From Blastococcus sp. TBT05-19 (GTDB taxonomy: Bacteria; Actinomycetota; Actinomycetes; Mycobacteriales; Geodermatophilaceae), in NCBI RefSeq assembly GCF_003319095.1, contig NZ_QOHI01000002.1:248001-312000 (forward strand): 64,000 nt of DNA, given 5' to 3'. Below, one piece after another: positions 35,544 to 44,227 of the stretch. A program made the translations under genes and the position numbers. The notes beneath the pieces were generated by a model that did not search any database, had not been told where the DNA came from, and saw only the letters and a program-made list of their open reading frames with translations. How positions within the stretch are numbered: position 1 is the first letter of the stretch; each line of letters starts with the position of its first letter.

Positions 35544-36955
35544 GCCTGCCGCTTCAGCGCGTCGAAGAACGAGGTGGCCCAGTGCTCCAGGTCGTTCTTG
35601 AACAGGTGCCGGCGAAGGGCCCGCATCCGCTTGGTCAGCTCGCCCGGTTCGGCGCGCAGCGCACGCAGCAGCTGGTTCTTGACGCCGGCGATGTCGTGCG
35701 GGTTCACCAGGAACGCCTGCTTCAGCTGGGCCGCGGCTCCGGCGAACTCGGAGAGGACCAGAGCGCCACCGCCGTCGCCCCGTGCCGCCACGTACTCCTT
35801 CGCGACCAGGTTCATCCCGTCGCGGTAGGGGGTGACCAGCATGACGTCGGCCGCGCGGTACAGCGCGGCCAGCTCCTCGCGTGGCATGGACTGGTTGAAG
35901 TAGTGGACGGCGGAACCGGCGATCGAGCCGTACACCCCGTTGATGTGGCCGACCTGCTGCTCGATCGTCTCGCGCATGTGCACGTAGTGCTCGACCCGCT
36001 CACGGCTGGGCGTGGCGACCTGGACCATGACCGTGTCGGGCGCCTCGAGGGCGCCGTCCTCCAGCAGCTCCTCGAAGGCGTTGAGCCGGACGCTGATGCC
36101 CTTGGTGTAGTCCAGCCGGTCGACGCCCAGGATGATCTTGCCCGGGTTCCCCAGCTCCTCGCGGATCTCCTTGGCCCGCGCCAGCACCTCGGGGGAGCGG
36201 GCGAGCTCGTCGAACGCCGCGACGTCGATCGAGATGGGGAACGCCTTCGCGGTGACCGTGCGGCCGTCGTACTCGATCTGGTCGCGGCGGCAGGTGAGGT
36301 CGTGCAACCGGCGGGCGAGCTGCACGAAGTTCGCCGCGGCCGAGGGAAGCTGGAAGCCCACGAGGTCGGCGCCGAGCAGCCCCTCCACGATCGCCGAGCG
36401 CCACGGCAGCTGGGTGAACAGCTCGTACGGCGGGAAGGGGATGTGCAGGAAGAACCCGATGGTCAGGTCGGGCCGGCGCTGGCGGAGCATCGCCGGGACC
36501 AGCTGCAGCTGGTAGTCGTGCACCCAGACGATCGCGTTCTCGGCGGCCACCGCGGCGGCCCGCTCGGCGAACCGCTTGTTGACCTGGACATAGGTGTCCC
36601 ACCAGGTGCGGTGGTACTCGGGCTTCGCGACGACGTCGTGGTAGAGCGGCCACAGCGAGGCGTTCGACATGCCCTCGTAGTAGCTGTCGACCTCCCCCTC
36701 CGAGAGCGGCACCGGGATCAGCTGCATCCCGCCGGACTCGAAGGGCTCCGGCGCCTCGCCGGCCGACCCCGACCAGCCGACCCAGGCGCCGCCACGACCG
36801 GCGACGAACGGCTCGAGCGCGGTCACCAGCCCGCCGGGGCTGCGCTGCCAGCGCGTCGAGCCGTCGGGGTCGGTCACCTGGTCGACGGGAAGCCGGTTGG
36901 CGACCACGACGACGGGGCTGTCCGCCTTGACCTCATGCTCCGTGTTCTCGGCCAT
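35540..36955 (-). CDS. otsA: Alpha,alpha-trehalose-phosphate synthase (UDP/GDP-glucose dependent)
   Basis: This is a 471-residue GT20 glycosyltransferase starting at ATG 36955 (MAENTEHEV) after GAGGCGGT; a GTG at 36976 would add seven residues. Recognisable blocks are [61 protein letters not shown], and near the end [14 protein letters not shown] followed by VLSEFAGAA. It joins a nucleotide-activated glucose to glucose-6-phosphate. It lies 51 bases after a fluoride-channel gene on the same strand and overlaps otsB. Length is normal for the family. Confidence 0.95.
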   Translation of the reverse strand: MAENTEHEVKADSPVVVVANRLPVDQVTDPDGSTRWQRSPGGLVTALEPFVAGRGGAWVGWSGSAGEAPEPFESGGMQLIPVPLSEGEVDSYYEGMSNASLWPLYHDVVAKPEYHRTWWDTYVQVNKRFAERAAAVAAENAIVWVHDYQLQLVPAMLRQRRPDLTIGFFLHIPFPPYELFTQLPWRSAIVEGLLGADLVGFQLPSAAANFVQLARRLHDLTCRRDQIEYDGRTVTAKAFPISIDVAAFDELARSPEVLARAKEIREELGNPGKIILGVDRLDYTKGISVRLNAFEELLEDGALEAPDTVMVQVATPSRERVEHYVHMRETIEQQVGHINGVYGSIAGSAVHYFNQSMPREELAALYRAADVMLVTPYRDGMNLVAKEYVAARGDGGGALVLSEFAGAAAQLKQAFLVNPHDIAGVKNQLLRALRAEPGELTKRMRALRRHLFKNDLEHWATSFFDALKRQA

Positions 36956-37006
36956 ACCGCCTCTGACCCTATCCACAGCGGGCGCGGGTCGCCCTCCCGG
37001 AGCGGG

Positions 37007-37366
37007 TCAGAACCCCCGGCCGACGGCGTGGCCGGCGACCGCGGCGCCGAGGCCGAGGACCAAGGTGACCCCGGCGTACGCGGCGACGACGCGCCACCGG
37101 CGCTGCTCGGCCAGGCGCACGACATCGGTTCCGAAGGTGGAGAACGTGGTCAGGGTGCCGCAGAAGCCGGTGCCCAGCAGTGCCGCCAGCCAGCCCGGTG
37201 CGGCCGCCCAGCCCACCAGCACGCCCAGCACGGCGCTGCCCACCACGTTGACGGTCAGGGTGCCCAGGACGCTGCCCGGTCCCCGCCGGGCGACGGCCAC
37301 GCGCTCGGCCAGCAGCCGCAGCGGCGCACCCAGCAGCGCGCCGGCCACGACCAACCAAGGCGTCAT
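37007..37366 (-). CDS. crcB: CrcB/FluC-type fluoride channel subunit (second of pair)
   Basis: The protein has 119 residues with four membrane helices. Family signatures are GAPLRLLAER in helix 1, TLTVNVVGSAVLG in helix 2, and GTGFCGTLTTFSTFGTDVVRL in helix 3, including the Phe-box and the TTFSTF sodium-site turn. These proteins export fluoride as dual-topology dimers; where two genes occur in tandem they form oppositely oriented partners. ATG at 37366 overlaps the stop of the first crcB. It has no visible fluoride riboswitch. Confidence 0.9.
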   Translation of the reverse strand: MTPWLVVAGALLGAPLRLLAERVAVARRGPGSVLGTLTVNVVGSAVLGVLVGWAAAPGWLAALLGTGFCGTLTTFSTFGTDVVRLAEQRRWRVVAAYAGVTLVLGLGAAVAGHAVGRGF

Positions 37367-37746
37367 CGCGCGGTCCGGGCCACGCGCCGCCCGGCCAGCG
37401 TCCCGAGCCCCGCGGCCAGCACCCCGCCCAGGACGGAGACGACGACGTAGCCGACCGCGGTCCCGGCAGCGCCGGCATCGGCCAGCCGCACGGTCTCGAC
37501 GGCGAACGTGGAGTAGGTCGTGAACCCGCCCAGGACGCCCACCCCGAGGAAGGGCCGGGCCCACGGCGAGTCCGGCGCCCGTTCGGCCAGGACCGCGGCG
37601 AGCAGGCCCAGCAGCAGGCAGCCGGCCAGGTTCACCAGCAGCGTCGACCAGGGCCAGCCGGCGGGGGAGGAGGGCAGCGCCTCGGCCAGTCCCCAGCGGC
37701 CCAGGGCGCCGATCGCGCCGCCCAGCGCGGCCAGGAGATAGGCCAT
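37363..37746 (-). CDS. crcB: CrcB/FluC-type fluoride channel subunit (first of pair)
   Basis: The protein has 127 residues with four membrane helices, beginning MAYLLAALGGAIGALGRWGL. TLLVNLAGCLLLG and GVLGGFTTYSTFAVETV carry the conserved asparagine and the FTTYSTF motif. ATG at 37746 was chosen; an upstream in-frame start at 37806 would add a charged, non-conserved leader. It is divergent from the CoA-transferase gene, with 89 bases between the starts, and cotranscribed with the second crcB and possibly with otsA-otsB. Confidence 0.9.
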   Translation of the reverse strand: MAYLLAALGGAIGALGRWGLAEALPSSPAGWPWSTLLVNLAGCLLLGLLAAVLAERAPDSPWARPFLGVGVLGGFTTYSTFAVETVRLADAGAAGTAVGYVVVSVLGGVLAAGLGTLAGRRVARTAR

Positions 37747-37835
37747 GTGACCTGCCTCTCCTCTCTCCTCGGCCGTGGGGCAGCATGCCCTCCGGGAGGG
37801 TCGCACGCCGGCGGCCCGGAGCAGGGGAGGACGCC

Positions 37836-38933
37836 GTGGGACCGCTGGAGGGCGTGCGGGTCGTGGAGTTCGCCGGGCTGGGCCCCGGACCGTTCTGCGG
37901 CATGCTGCTGGCCGACCTGGGGGCCGACGTCGTCCGCATCGACCGCAAGGGCGGCCGCGGGGGACTGCTCGGCTCCCTCGGCGCGACGTCCCTGCTGGAC
38001 CGCGGGAAGCGCTCGATCGCGCTCGACCTCAAGGACCCGGCCGACGTCGAGGTGGTGCGCGCCCTCGTGCGGCGCTCCGACGTGCTGCTGGAGGGTTTCC
38101 GGCCCGGCGTCATGGAGCGGCTGGGCCTGGGTCCCGACGAGCTGACGGGGGAGAACCCCGCGCTGGTCTACGGCCGGATGACCGGCTGGGGCCAGACCGG
38201 CCCGCTGGCGCACTCCGCCGGGCACGACATCGGCTACATCGCGCTGACCGGCGCCCTCGGCGCCTCCGGCCGGCCCGATGAGCGGCCGGCGCCGCCGCTG
38301 AACCTGCTGGGCGACTTCGGCGGCGGGGGAGTGTTCCTCGCCCTGGGGGCGCTCGCCGCGCTGATCCGGGCCCGGACGACGGGGGAGGGGCAGGTGGTGG
38401 ATGCGGCGATCGTCGACGGGACCGCCGTCCTCACCACGATGATCCACGGGATGCTCGACGCCGGCGTGTGGACCGACCGCCGGGGCCGGAACCTGCTGGA
38501 CACCGGGGCGCCGTTCTACGACGTGTACCGCTGCGCCGACGGCCAGTTCCTCGCCGTGGGCGCCCTGGAGGAGCAGTTCTACGCCGCGCTGCTCGAGGGA
38601 CTGGGCCTGGCCGGCGACGAGTCGCTGCCCGACCGAAACGACCCGCGGCAGTGGGGAGCGCTGCGGGACCGCTTCACCGAGGTGTTCGCCTCGCGCACGC
38701 GGGTGCAGTGGTGGCAGGTATTCGAGGGCACCGACGCCTGCGTGGCGCCGGTGTGGTCGCTGCTGGAGGCGACGACCGACCGGCACAACGCCGAGCGCGG
38801 CGTCTTCGTGGAGGTCGACGGCGTGCTGCAGCCCGACGTCGCCCCCCGGTTCTCCTCGACCCCCGGCCGGGTCGGCCGGGTGCCGCAGGCCGGCCAGCAC
38901 ACCGAGGAGATCCGCGCCGAACTCGGCCTCTGA
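37836..38933 (+). CDS. CaiB/BaiF CoA-transferase family, probable alpha-methylacyl-CoA racemase
   Basis: The 365 residues run from GTG 37836 behind AGGGGAGGACGCC. It opens with LEGVRVVEFAGLGPGPFCGMLLADLGADVVRID, the class III CoA-transferase nucleotide-binding start. GHDIGYIALTG carries the racemase histidine, LLGDFGGGG the partner aspartate, and YDVYRCADGQFLAVGALEEQFY is typical of alpha-methylacyl-CoA racemases (AMACR/Mcr). These equilibrate 2R and 2S methyl-branched acyl-CoA for beta-oxidation. It is single, with strong hairpins behind it. A CoA-transferase role cannot be wholly excluded. Confidence 0.85.
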   Translation: MGPLEGVRVVEFAGLGPGPFCGMLLADLGADVVRIDRKGGRGGLLGSLGATSLLDRGKRSIALDLKDPADVEVVRALVRRSDVLLEGFRPGVMERLGLGPDELTGENPALVYGRMTGWGQTGPLAHSAGHDIGYIALTGALGASGRPDERPAPPLNLLGDFGGGGVFLALGALAALIRARTTGEGQVVDAAIVDGTAVLTTMIHGMLDAGVWTDRRGRNLLDTGAPFYDVYRCADGQFLAVGALEEQFYAALLEGLGLAGDESLPDRNDPRQWGALRDRFTEVFASRTRVQWWQVFEGTDACVAPVWSLLEATTDRHNAERGVFVEVDGVLQPDVAPRFSSTPGRVGRVPQAGQHTEEIRAELGL

Positions 38934-38953
38934 GCCGTCCTCCCTCGCCGTTC

Positions 38954-39018
38954 GGGGTCCTCCCTCGCGGTCGACCGTGAGGGAGGACCCCTGGTGATCA
39001 GGTCACCTGATCATCAGG
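38954..39018. terminator. Two consecutive hairpins between convergent genes
   Basis: First hairpin 38954-38991: GGGGTCCTCCCTCGCGG, loop TCGA, complement with one mismatch. Second hairpin 38988-39018: CCCTGGTGATCAGGT against ACCTGATCATCAGGG, with one mismatch. They lie between the racemase stop (38933) and the ngg stop (39026), each suited to one direction. Confidence 0.75.
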
Positions 39019-39025
39019 GGGCCCT

Positions 39026-40786
39026 TCAGGAGCGCTTGCGGGTCTCCGGGAAGAGCAGGTCGACGAAGCGCTCGGCCACCGGCTGCGGCTCGTGGTTGGC
39101 CAGGCCCGGCCGCTCGTTGGCCTCGATGAACACGTAGTCCGGGCCACCGACGTCGGGCACCAGGAAGTCGATGCCGGTCACCGGGATGCCCAGCGCCTCC
39201 GCGGCCCGCACCGCGGCGGCGGCGACCTCCGGGTGCAGCTGGGCGGTGACGTCCTCGATGGTGCCGCCGGTGTGCAGGTTCGCCGTCCGGCGCACCTGGA
39301 TCCGCTCGCCGTTGGGTGGCACGTCATCCATCTCCCACCCCGCGTCGGCCACGACCTCGGCGGTTGTGTCGTCCAGCGGGATGCGGGACTCGCCCCCGGT
39401 CGCGCGCTCGCGGCGCCGGCTGGTCGAGCGGACCAGCTCGGTGACGGTGTTCCGGCCGTCGGCGACGACCTCGGCCGGCCGGCGCACGGCCGCGGCGACC
39501 ACGGCGCGGTCGATGACCAGCACCCGCAGGTCCTCGCCCGGCACGAGCTCCTCGACCAGGACGTCGGGGCAGAACTGCAGCGCGTACCGGACCGCCTTCT
39601 CCAGACCCACCTCGTCCGTCACTCCCACGGTGATGCCGCGGCCCTGCTCACCCCGGGCCGGCTTGACCACCACGCCGCCGACCTCGCGGATCAGCGCGGC
39701 GGCGTCGTCCAGCTCGCCTTCCCGGGCCAGCGCCCCGCGGGCGACCCGCACGCCGGCCCGCTCCATGATCCGGCGGGTCACCCGCTTGTCGTCGCAGCGG
39801 CTCATCGCCACGGCGGTGGTGAACTCCGAGAGCGACTCGCGCGTGACCACCGTGCGGCCGCCGACCGACAGCCGGAGCTCGCCGAACTCGGCGTCGAGCA
39901 CCTCCACGCGGATACCGCGGCGCAGCGCCTCCTCGGCGATGATCAGCGCGTAGGGGTTCAGGTCCTCCAGGCCGCGCGGCCGGGCGGCGAACAGGGGCGT
40001 GTTGATCGGGTTCTTGCGCTTGACGCAGACGGCGGAGACGCGGCTGAACCCGAGCTTGCGGTAGAGCCGGATCGCCGCCTCGTTGTCGTGCATGACCGAG
40101 AGGTCGAGGTAGGCGCGGCCGCGACCCACGTAGCGCTCGGCCAGCACCCGCACCAGCGCCTCACCGGCCCCGGTCGGGGCGTCCTGGTTGTTCACCGCGA
40201 GGCACCACAGGCTGGTGCCGCCCTCGGGGTCGTCGAAGGCCAGCGTGTGGTCGACGCCGGTGACCGTGCCGATGATCCGGCCGGTACGGGTGTCCTCGGC
40301 GACGAGGTAGGTGAAGGCGCGGGTGCGGTGGTTGTTCCACATGACGTCGGAGTCGCCGACGACCATCCCGTTCAGCGCGTAGATCCCGTTGATCGCCTCC
40401 ATGTCCTCGCGCGAGGTCGCGGTGCGCACGAAGACGCCCCGGATCAGCTCGTGGCGGGCCCGGTAGCGGTGCAGGTCCAGGCGGTAGGTGTAGCTGGGAT
40501 CGATGAACAGCTCGTCGGGGGCGAGGCCGACCAGCACGTGCGGATCCCGCGGGTAGATGCAGATGTCCCGCTCACCGGTCTCCTCCGCGCGCAGCGCCAG
40601 CACGATGCCGCGCAGGTCGGAGAAGGTCTGGCCGAAGACCAGCCGGCCCCAGCCCATGTCCAGGACGGTGTCGTGCTGCATGCCCTGCAGCTGGTGCTCG
40701 GACGGTTGCCGCCAGGACCGGTCGGTCAGGGCCGGCGTGCTCGCCACCGGGGTGCGGCGCCGGTGACCCGCGAGCCGGGGTGCCAT
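39026..40786 (-). CDS. ngg: N-acetylglutaminylglutamine synthetase (GNAT-ATP-grasp fusion)
   Basis: This is a 586-residue two-domain protein. The N-terminal half (about 100-290) is a GNAT acetyltransferase with LWCLAVNNQDAPTGAGEALVRV and YLDLSVMHDNEAAIRLYRKLGF. The C-terminal half (about 300-586) is an ATP-grasp ligase with GGVVVKPARGEQGRGI, VLVEELVPGEDLRVLVID and FIEANERPGLANH. This fusion, next to an asparagine-synthase-like gene, is the known pair for the osmolyte N-acetylglutaminylglutamine amide (NAGGN) in Sinorhizobium. ATG at 40786 was preferred over the ATG at 40792 because GAGGAG abuts the latter directly. The ribosome-binding site overlaps the asnO stop, so coupling is likely. Confidence 0.88.
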   Translation of the reverse strand: MAPRLAGHRRRTPVASTPALTDRSWRQPSEHQLQGMQHDTVLDMGWGRLVFGQTFSDLRGIVLALRAEETGERDICIYPRDPHVLVGLAPDELFIDPSYTYRLDLHRYRARHELIRGVFVRTATSREDMEAINGIYALNGMVVGDSDVMWNNHRTRAFTYLVAEDTRTGRIIGTVTGVDHTLAFDDPEGGTSLWCLAVNNQDAPTGAGEALVRVLAERYVGRGRAYLDLSVMHDNEAAIRLYRKLGFSRVSAVCVKRKNPINTPLFAARPRGLEDLNPYALIIAEEALRRGIRVEVLDAEFGELRLSVGGRTVVTRESLSEFTTAVAMSRCDDKRVTRRIMERAGVRVARGALAREGELDDAAALIREVGGVVVKPARGEQGRGITVGVTDEVGLEKAVRYALQFCPDVLVEELVPGEDLRVLVIDRAVVAAAVRRPAEVVADGRNTVTELVRSTSRRRERATGGESRIPLDDTTAEVVADAGWEMDDVPPNGERIQVRRTANLHTGGTIEDVTAQLHPEVAAAAVRAAEALGIPVTGIDFLVPDVGGPDYVFIEANERPGLANHEPQPVAERFVDLLFPETRKRS

Positions 40787-40796
40787 GGACATCTCC

Positions 40797-42581
40797 TCAG
40801 ACCGCGTGCGTCTGCAGCCAGAGCTCCAGCAGGCCGAGCTGCCAGAGCTTGTTGCCGAGCAAGGGGGTGAGCTCGCCGTTGGGGTCGGCCAGCAGTTCCC
40901 GCACGTACTCGGGGCGGAACATGCCCCGGTCCCGTGCGGCGTCGCTGGAGAGCGCGTCCTTGACCAGCCCCAGCACCTTGCCCTCGAGGTGGGTGATCGC
41001 CGGCACGGGGAAGTAGCCCTTGGGCCGGTCGATGACCTCCGGCGGGATGATCCGGCGCCCGATGGCCTTGAGCACGCCCTTGCCGCCGTCGGCCAGCTTG
41101 AGCTCCGGCGGGCAGAGCGCGGCGAGCTCCACGAGGTCGTGGTCGAGGAACGGCACGCGGGCCTCCAGGCCCCACGCCATGGACATGTTGTCCACCCGCT
41201 TGACCGGGTCGTCGACCAGCATGACCTCGCTGTCCAGGCGCAGCGCGGCGTCCACGGCGGTCTCCGCGCCCGGGGCCTCCATGTGCGCGCGCACGAAGGC
41301 CAGGCTCGGGTCCTCGTCCAGCGCGTAGCGGTCGGAGACCACCGAGCGCATCTGGGCGTGGTCGCGGTCGAAGAAGGCGCGCGCGTAGGTCTGCACCGCC
41401 TGCTCGCGGCCGACCCCGGCCAGCGGCGGGTACCAGTGGTAGCCGGCGAAGACCTCGTCGGCGCCCTGGCCCGACTGCACGACCTTGATCGTCTCGCTGA
41501 CCCGCTCGCTGAGCAGGTCGAAGGCGACGGCGTCGTGGCTGACCATGGGCTCGGCCATCGCGCCGACCGCGTGGCCGAGCGCGCCGACCAGCTCGTCGGA
41601 GGCGACCCGGATGCGGTGGTGGTTGGTGCCGAAGCGCTCGGCGATCACGTCGGAGTAGACGAACTCGTCGCCCTCGCGCCCGCCCACGGACTCGAAGCCG
41701 ATCGAGTAGGTCGAGAGGTTGGTCTGCCCCTCCTGGGCTAGCAGGCCGACGATGAGGCTGGAGTCCAGCCCGCCGGAGAGCAGCACGCCCACCGGGATGT
41801 CGGCGACCAGGCGACGGCGGACGGCGACCCGCAGCGCCTCCTCGATCGCGTCCTCCCAGTCACGGGCGGACCAGCCCGCGTGCTCGGCACGGCGCTCGTA
41901 GGTGGCGTTCCAGTAGCGGTGCTCGCGGCTGGTGCCGTCGGCCTCGATCACCCGCACGGTGGCGGGCGGGAGCTTGCGGACGCCGTTGAGGATGGTCCGC
42001 GGCGCCGGCACCACGGCGTGCCAGCTCAGGTAGTGGTGCAGCGCGACGGGGTCGATGGAGGTGTCGACGCCGCCGCCGCGGAGCAGGGCCGGGAGCGTGG
42101 AGGCGAACCGCAGCCGCTTGCCCGGCGTCTCGGCGAGGTAGAGCGGCTTGATGCCCAGCCGGTCGCGGGCCATGACCACGCGTCCGGTGTCCCGCTCGGT
42201 GATCACGAAGGCGAACATGCCGTGCAGGTGCGAGACGACGTCGGTGCCCCAGTGGTGGTAGCCCTTGAGAATCACCTCGGTGTCGCTGTGCGAGAAGAAC
42301 CGGTAGCCGTGGCCTTCCAGCTCGGCGCGCAGCTCGCGGTAGTCGTAGATGCAGCCGTTGAAGACGGCCGTCAGGCCCAGCTCGTTGTCCACCATCGGCT
42401 GCGAGCCGCAGGTGGAGAGGTCGATGACCGAGAGCCGGCGGTGACCGAAGGCGATCCGCCCGTTGCTCCAGGAACCCTGGCCGTCCGGGCCCCGGGGGAC
42501 CAGGGCCTCCACCATGCGGCCCACCGCTGCGGTGTCCGCCATCGTGCCGTCGAACGTGATCTCGCCGCAGAGGCCGCACAT
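40797..42581 (-). CDS. asnO: N-acetylglutaminylglutamine amidotransferase (asparagine-synthase-like)
   Basis: The 594 residues start at MCGLCGEITFDG, so the catalytic N-terminal cysteine (C2) is in place; upstream in-frame codons would bury it and are excluded. The class II glutamine amidotransferase domain (about 1-210) has SHSDTEVILKGYHHWG and FAFVITERDTGRVVMARDRLGIKPLY. The synthetase domain (about 230-594) has the PP-loop LLSGGLDSSLIVGLL. It amidates the dipeptide made by Ngg, giving NAGGN. The context with ngg distinguishes it from ordinary AsnB. The M42-type peptidase gene often found with this pair is not present here. A palindromic 5' region precedes it. Confidence 0.88.
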   Translation of the reverse strand: MCGLCGEITFDGTMADTAAVGRMVEALVPRGPDGQGSWSNGRIAFGHRRLSVIDLSTCGSQPMVDNELGLTAVFNGCIYDYRELRAELEGHGYRFFSHSDTEVILKGYHHWGTDVVSHLHGMFAFVITERDTGRVVMARDRLGIKPLYLAETPGKRLRFASTLPALLRGGGVDTSIDPVALHHYLSWHAVVPAPRTILNGVRKLPPATVRVIEADGTSREHRYWNATYERRAEHAGWSARDWEDAIEEALRVAVRRRLVADIPVGVLLSGGLDSSLIVGLLAQEGQTNLSTYSIGFESVGGREGDEFVYSDVIAERFGTNHHRIRVASDELVGALGHAVGAMAEPMVSHDAVAFDLLSERVSETIKVVQSGQGADEVFAGYHWYPPLAGVGREQAVQTYARAFFDRDHAQMRSVVSDRYALDEDPSLAFVRAHMEAPGAETAVDAALRLDSEVMLVDDPVKRVDNMSMAWGLEARVPFLDHDLVELAALCPPELKLADGGKGVLKAIGRRIIPPEVIDRPKGYFPVPAITHLEGKVLGLVKDALSSDAARDRGMFRPEYVRELLADPNGELTPLLGNKLWQLGLLELWLQTHAV

Positions 42582-42595
42582 GCGACTTGATCTAA

Positions 42596-42645
42596 CCCGC
42601 GGCGGGCGATCCACGCTCATCGAGAGCAAGATCACCCGCCGCGGG
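42596..42645. repeat. 11-bp perfect inverted repeat just upstream of asnO
   Basis: CCCGCGGCGGG at 42596-42606 and CCCGCCGCGGG at 42635-42645, separated by 28 bases, begin 15 bases before the asnO ATG. Both arms are flanked by GATC-containing sequence. It could be an osmotic-response operator, an mRNA 5' structure, or the terminator of the upstream protease gene. Confidence 0.4.
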
Positions 42646-42655
42646 CGAGATCAGG

Positions 42656-42671
42656 TGTTCCACGTGGAACG
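42656..42671. promoter_or_regulatory. parS-like palindrome (perfect 14-mer)
   Basis: GTTCCACGTGGAAC at 42657-42670 is a perfect palindrome with the CACGTG core of actinobacterial parS (GTTTCACGTGAAAC), differing at one symmetrical position. It is intergenic, between the protease stop and asnO. ParB binding is plausible but unproven; an E-box-like operator is an alternative. Confidence 0.4.
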
Positions 42672-42677
42672 GTCGCT

Positions 42678-44141
42678 TCACCCCGCGGTCAGGCGACCCA
42701 CCGCGGCGACGACGTCGACCAGGCCGGTGCCCTTGTCGAAGGACGTCGGGTAGCCGCCCACCGTCGAGTAGGCCGCGCCGTCGGTGAACCGGTACGTGGT
42801 GCCCTTCAGCGCGGCCTCGATCTCGGCCGGCGTGGCCGTCGGGTCGGCCTGGAAGAGCTGGGCCACGATCCCGGCGACGTGCGGCGCCGCCATCGAGGTG
42901 CCGCTGATCGTGTTGAAGGTGCCGACGTCCAGCAGGCCCGGGCCGTTGCGGAAGTCCAGCCCCGTGGAGCAGATCGGCAGGTAGGGCCGGCACGCGGAGG
43001 TGATGTTCTCACCGGGCGCGGAGAGGTCCGGCCACGTCGAGGGGTCGGCCTGCGCGCCGCGCGAGGAGTAGTCGCTGACCACGCCGTCGCGGGTACCGGT
43101 GTCCTGGTCGTAGTAGGAGGCGACCGACAGGATGCCGCCGGTCGGGTCCTGGCCGGGCGGGTTGGTCAGCGAGGTGGAGCCGTCGCCGCCGTCGTTGCCG
43201 GCGGCCCAGACGGTCACGACGCCCTCGGCGGCGAGCGCGCGCTGCAGCTTCACGGTCGCGGAGTTCGGGTCGAACTCGCCGCCGCCGCTGGGGCCGTAGC
43301 TGTTGTTGGTCACCTTGATCGGCGGGCAGACCGACGCCGGGACCCCCTCGCCGCACGGCGCTTCATGGTTCTCCAGGACCCAGTTGAGCGCGGAGTCCGC
43401 ACCGACGATGAGCAGCACCGCGCCGGTCGAGATCGAGACGAGGCTCGACCCGGGCGCCGCACCCTGGAAGCTGCCGCCGTCCGGCAGCGTCGTCGGCCGC
43501 CCGCCCACGATGCCGCTGACGTGCGTGCCGTGACCGCCGACCGCGAGGGTGTCGGTGTCGACGAACCCCGGCACGGGGACGACGCAGTCGGGGCTGGTGC
43601 TGGTCTCCACCAGGCACAGGCTCTTCAGGTTGGCGACCACCGCGCTGCTGCCGTCGGGATTGCGGAAGTACGGGTGGGTCGGGTCGATGCCGGAGTCGAT
43701 GACCGCGACCGAGACCCCGCTGCCGTCCAGCGCCTCACCGTTCGCGCCGGTGAGCGTGGCGGCCGCCTCGGCGCCGCGGGTGGCGGTGTTCGACGTCTCC
43801 TGGGAGAACTCGATCGGGGTGTTGCCCTCGAGGTAGGTGACGCCGGGCTGCGTGCGCGCGGCCTCGACCTGGTCGGCGGTGCCCGTCGCGACCGCGACGC
43901 CGATCCGCTCGTACTCGGTGACCGGCTTCATGCCGGTGGCGGCGACGGCGGCCCGGGCGGCGGCGATGTCGGTGCCGTGCACCATCACCGTGGTGCTGCC
44001 GGTCAGCGTCTCCAGCTGGTCGGCGAGGAAGTCCTGCACCGGTGCGGGGGAGGGGGCGGCCTGGGCGGGAACGGCGAGGAGGGCGCCGGCGACGACCGCG
44101 CCGGACACCACCCCCAGCAGACGGCGGGACGAGCGGGTCAT
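42678..44141 (-). CDS. Secreted subtilisin-like serine protease (S8 family)
   Basis: The protein has 487 residues. The N-terminus MTRSSRRLLGVVSGAVVAGALLAVPAQA is a signal peptide with cleavage after AQA. An I9-type propeptide follows (about 40-110; VMVHGTDIAAARAAVAATG). The catalytic triad is D149 (VAVIDSGID), H204 (GGHGTHVSG) and S416 (SGTSMAAPH), with oxyanion N316 (AAGND). Six Cys in the mature part could form disulfides, fitting an extracellular enzyme. ATG at 44141 stands behind GAGGAGAGCT. There is no C-terminal anchor. Substrate is unknown; general nutrient proteolysis is likely. Confidence 0.92.
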   Translation of the reverse strand: MTRSSRRLLGVVSGAVVAGALLAVPAQAAPSPAPVQDFLADQLETLTGSTTVMVHGTDIAAARAAVAATGMKPVTEYERIGVAVATGTADQVEAARTQPGVTYLEGNTPIEFSQETSNTATRGAEAAATLTGANGEALDGSGVSVAVIDSGIDPTHPYFRNPDGSSAVVANLKSLCLVETSTSPDCVVPVPGFVDTDTLAVGGHGTHVSGIVGGRPTTLPDGGSFQGAAPGSSLVSISTGAVLLIVGADSALNWVLENHEAPCGEGVPASVCPPIKVTNNSYGPSGGGEFDPNSATVKLQRALAAEGVVTVWAAGNDGGDGSTSLTNPPGQDPTGGILSVASYYDQDTGTRDGVVSDYSSRGAQADPSTWPDLSAPGENITSACRPYLPICSTGLDFRNGPGLLDVGTFNTISGTSMAAPHVAGIVAQLFQADPTATPAEIEAALKGTTYRFTDGAAYSTVGGYPTSFDKGTGLVDVVAAVGRLTAG

Positions 44142-44227
44142 AGCTCTCCTCGGGGAGTCACGACGGTGTGTGCCGTGTCTCAACGAGCGCGCGCCCGGAG
44201 GGTTACCCGTGGGTAGGGACCAGCTGC

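Noticed and set aside
37747-37835. Possible fluoride riboswitch before the crcB pair
   Set aside because: The short leader lacks the conserved pseudoknot elements of the crcB motif as far as can be judged by eye.
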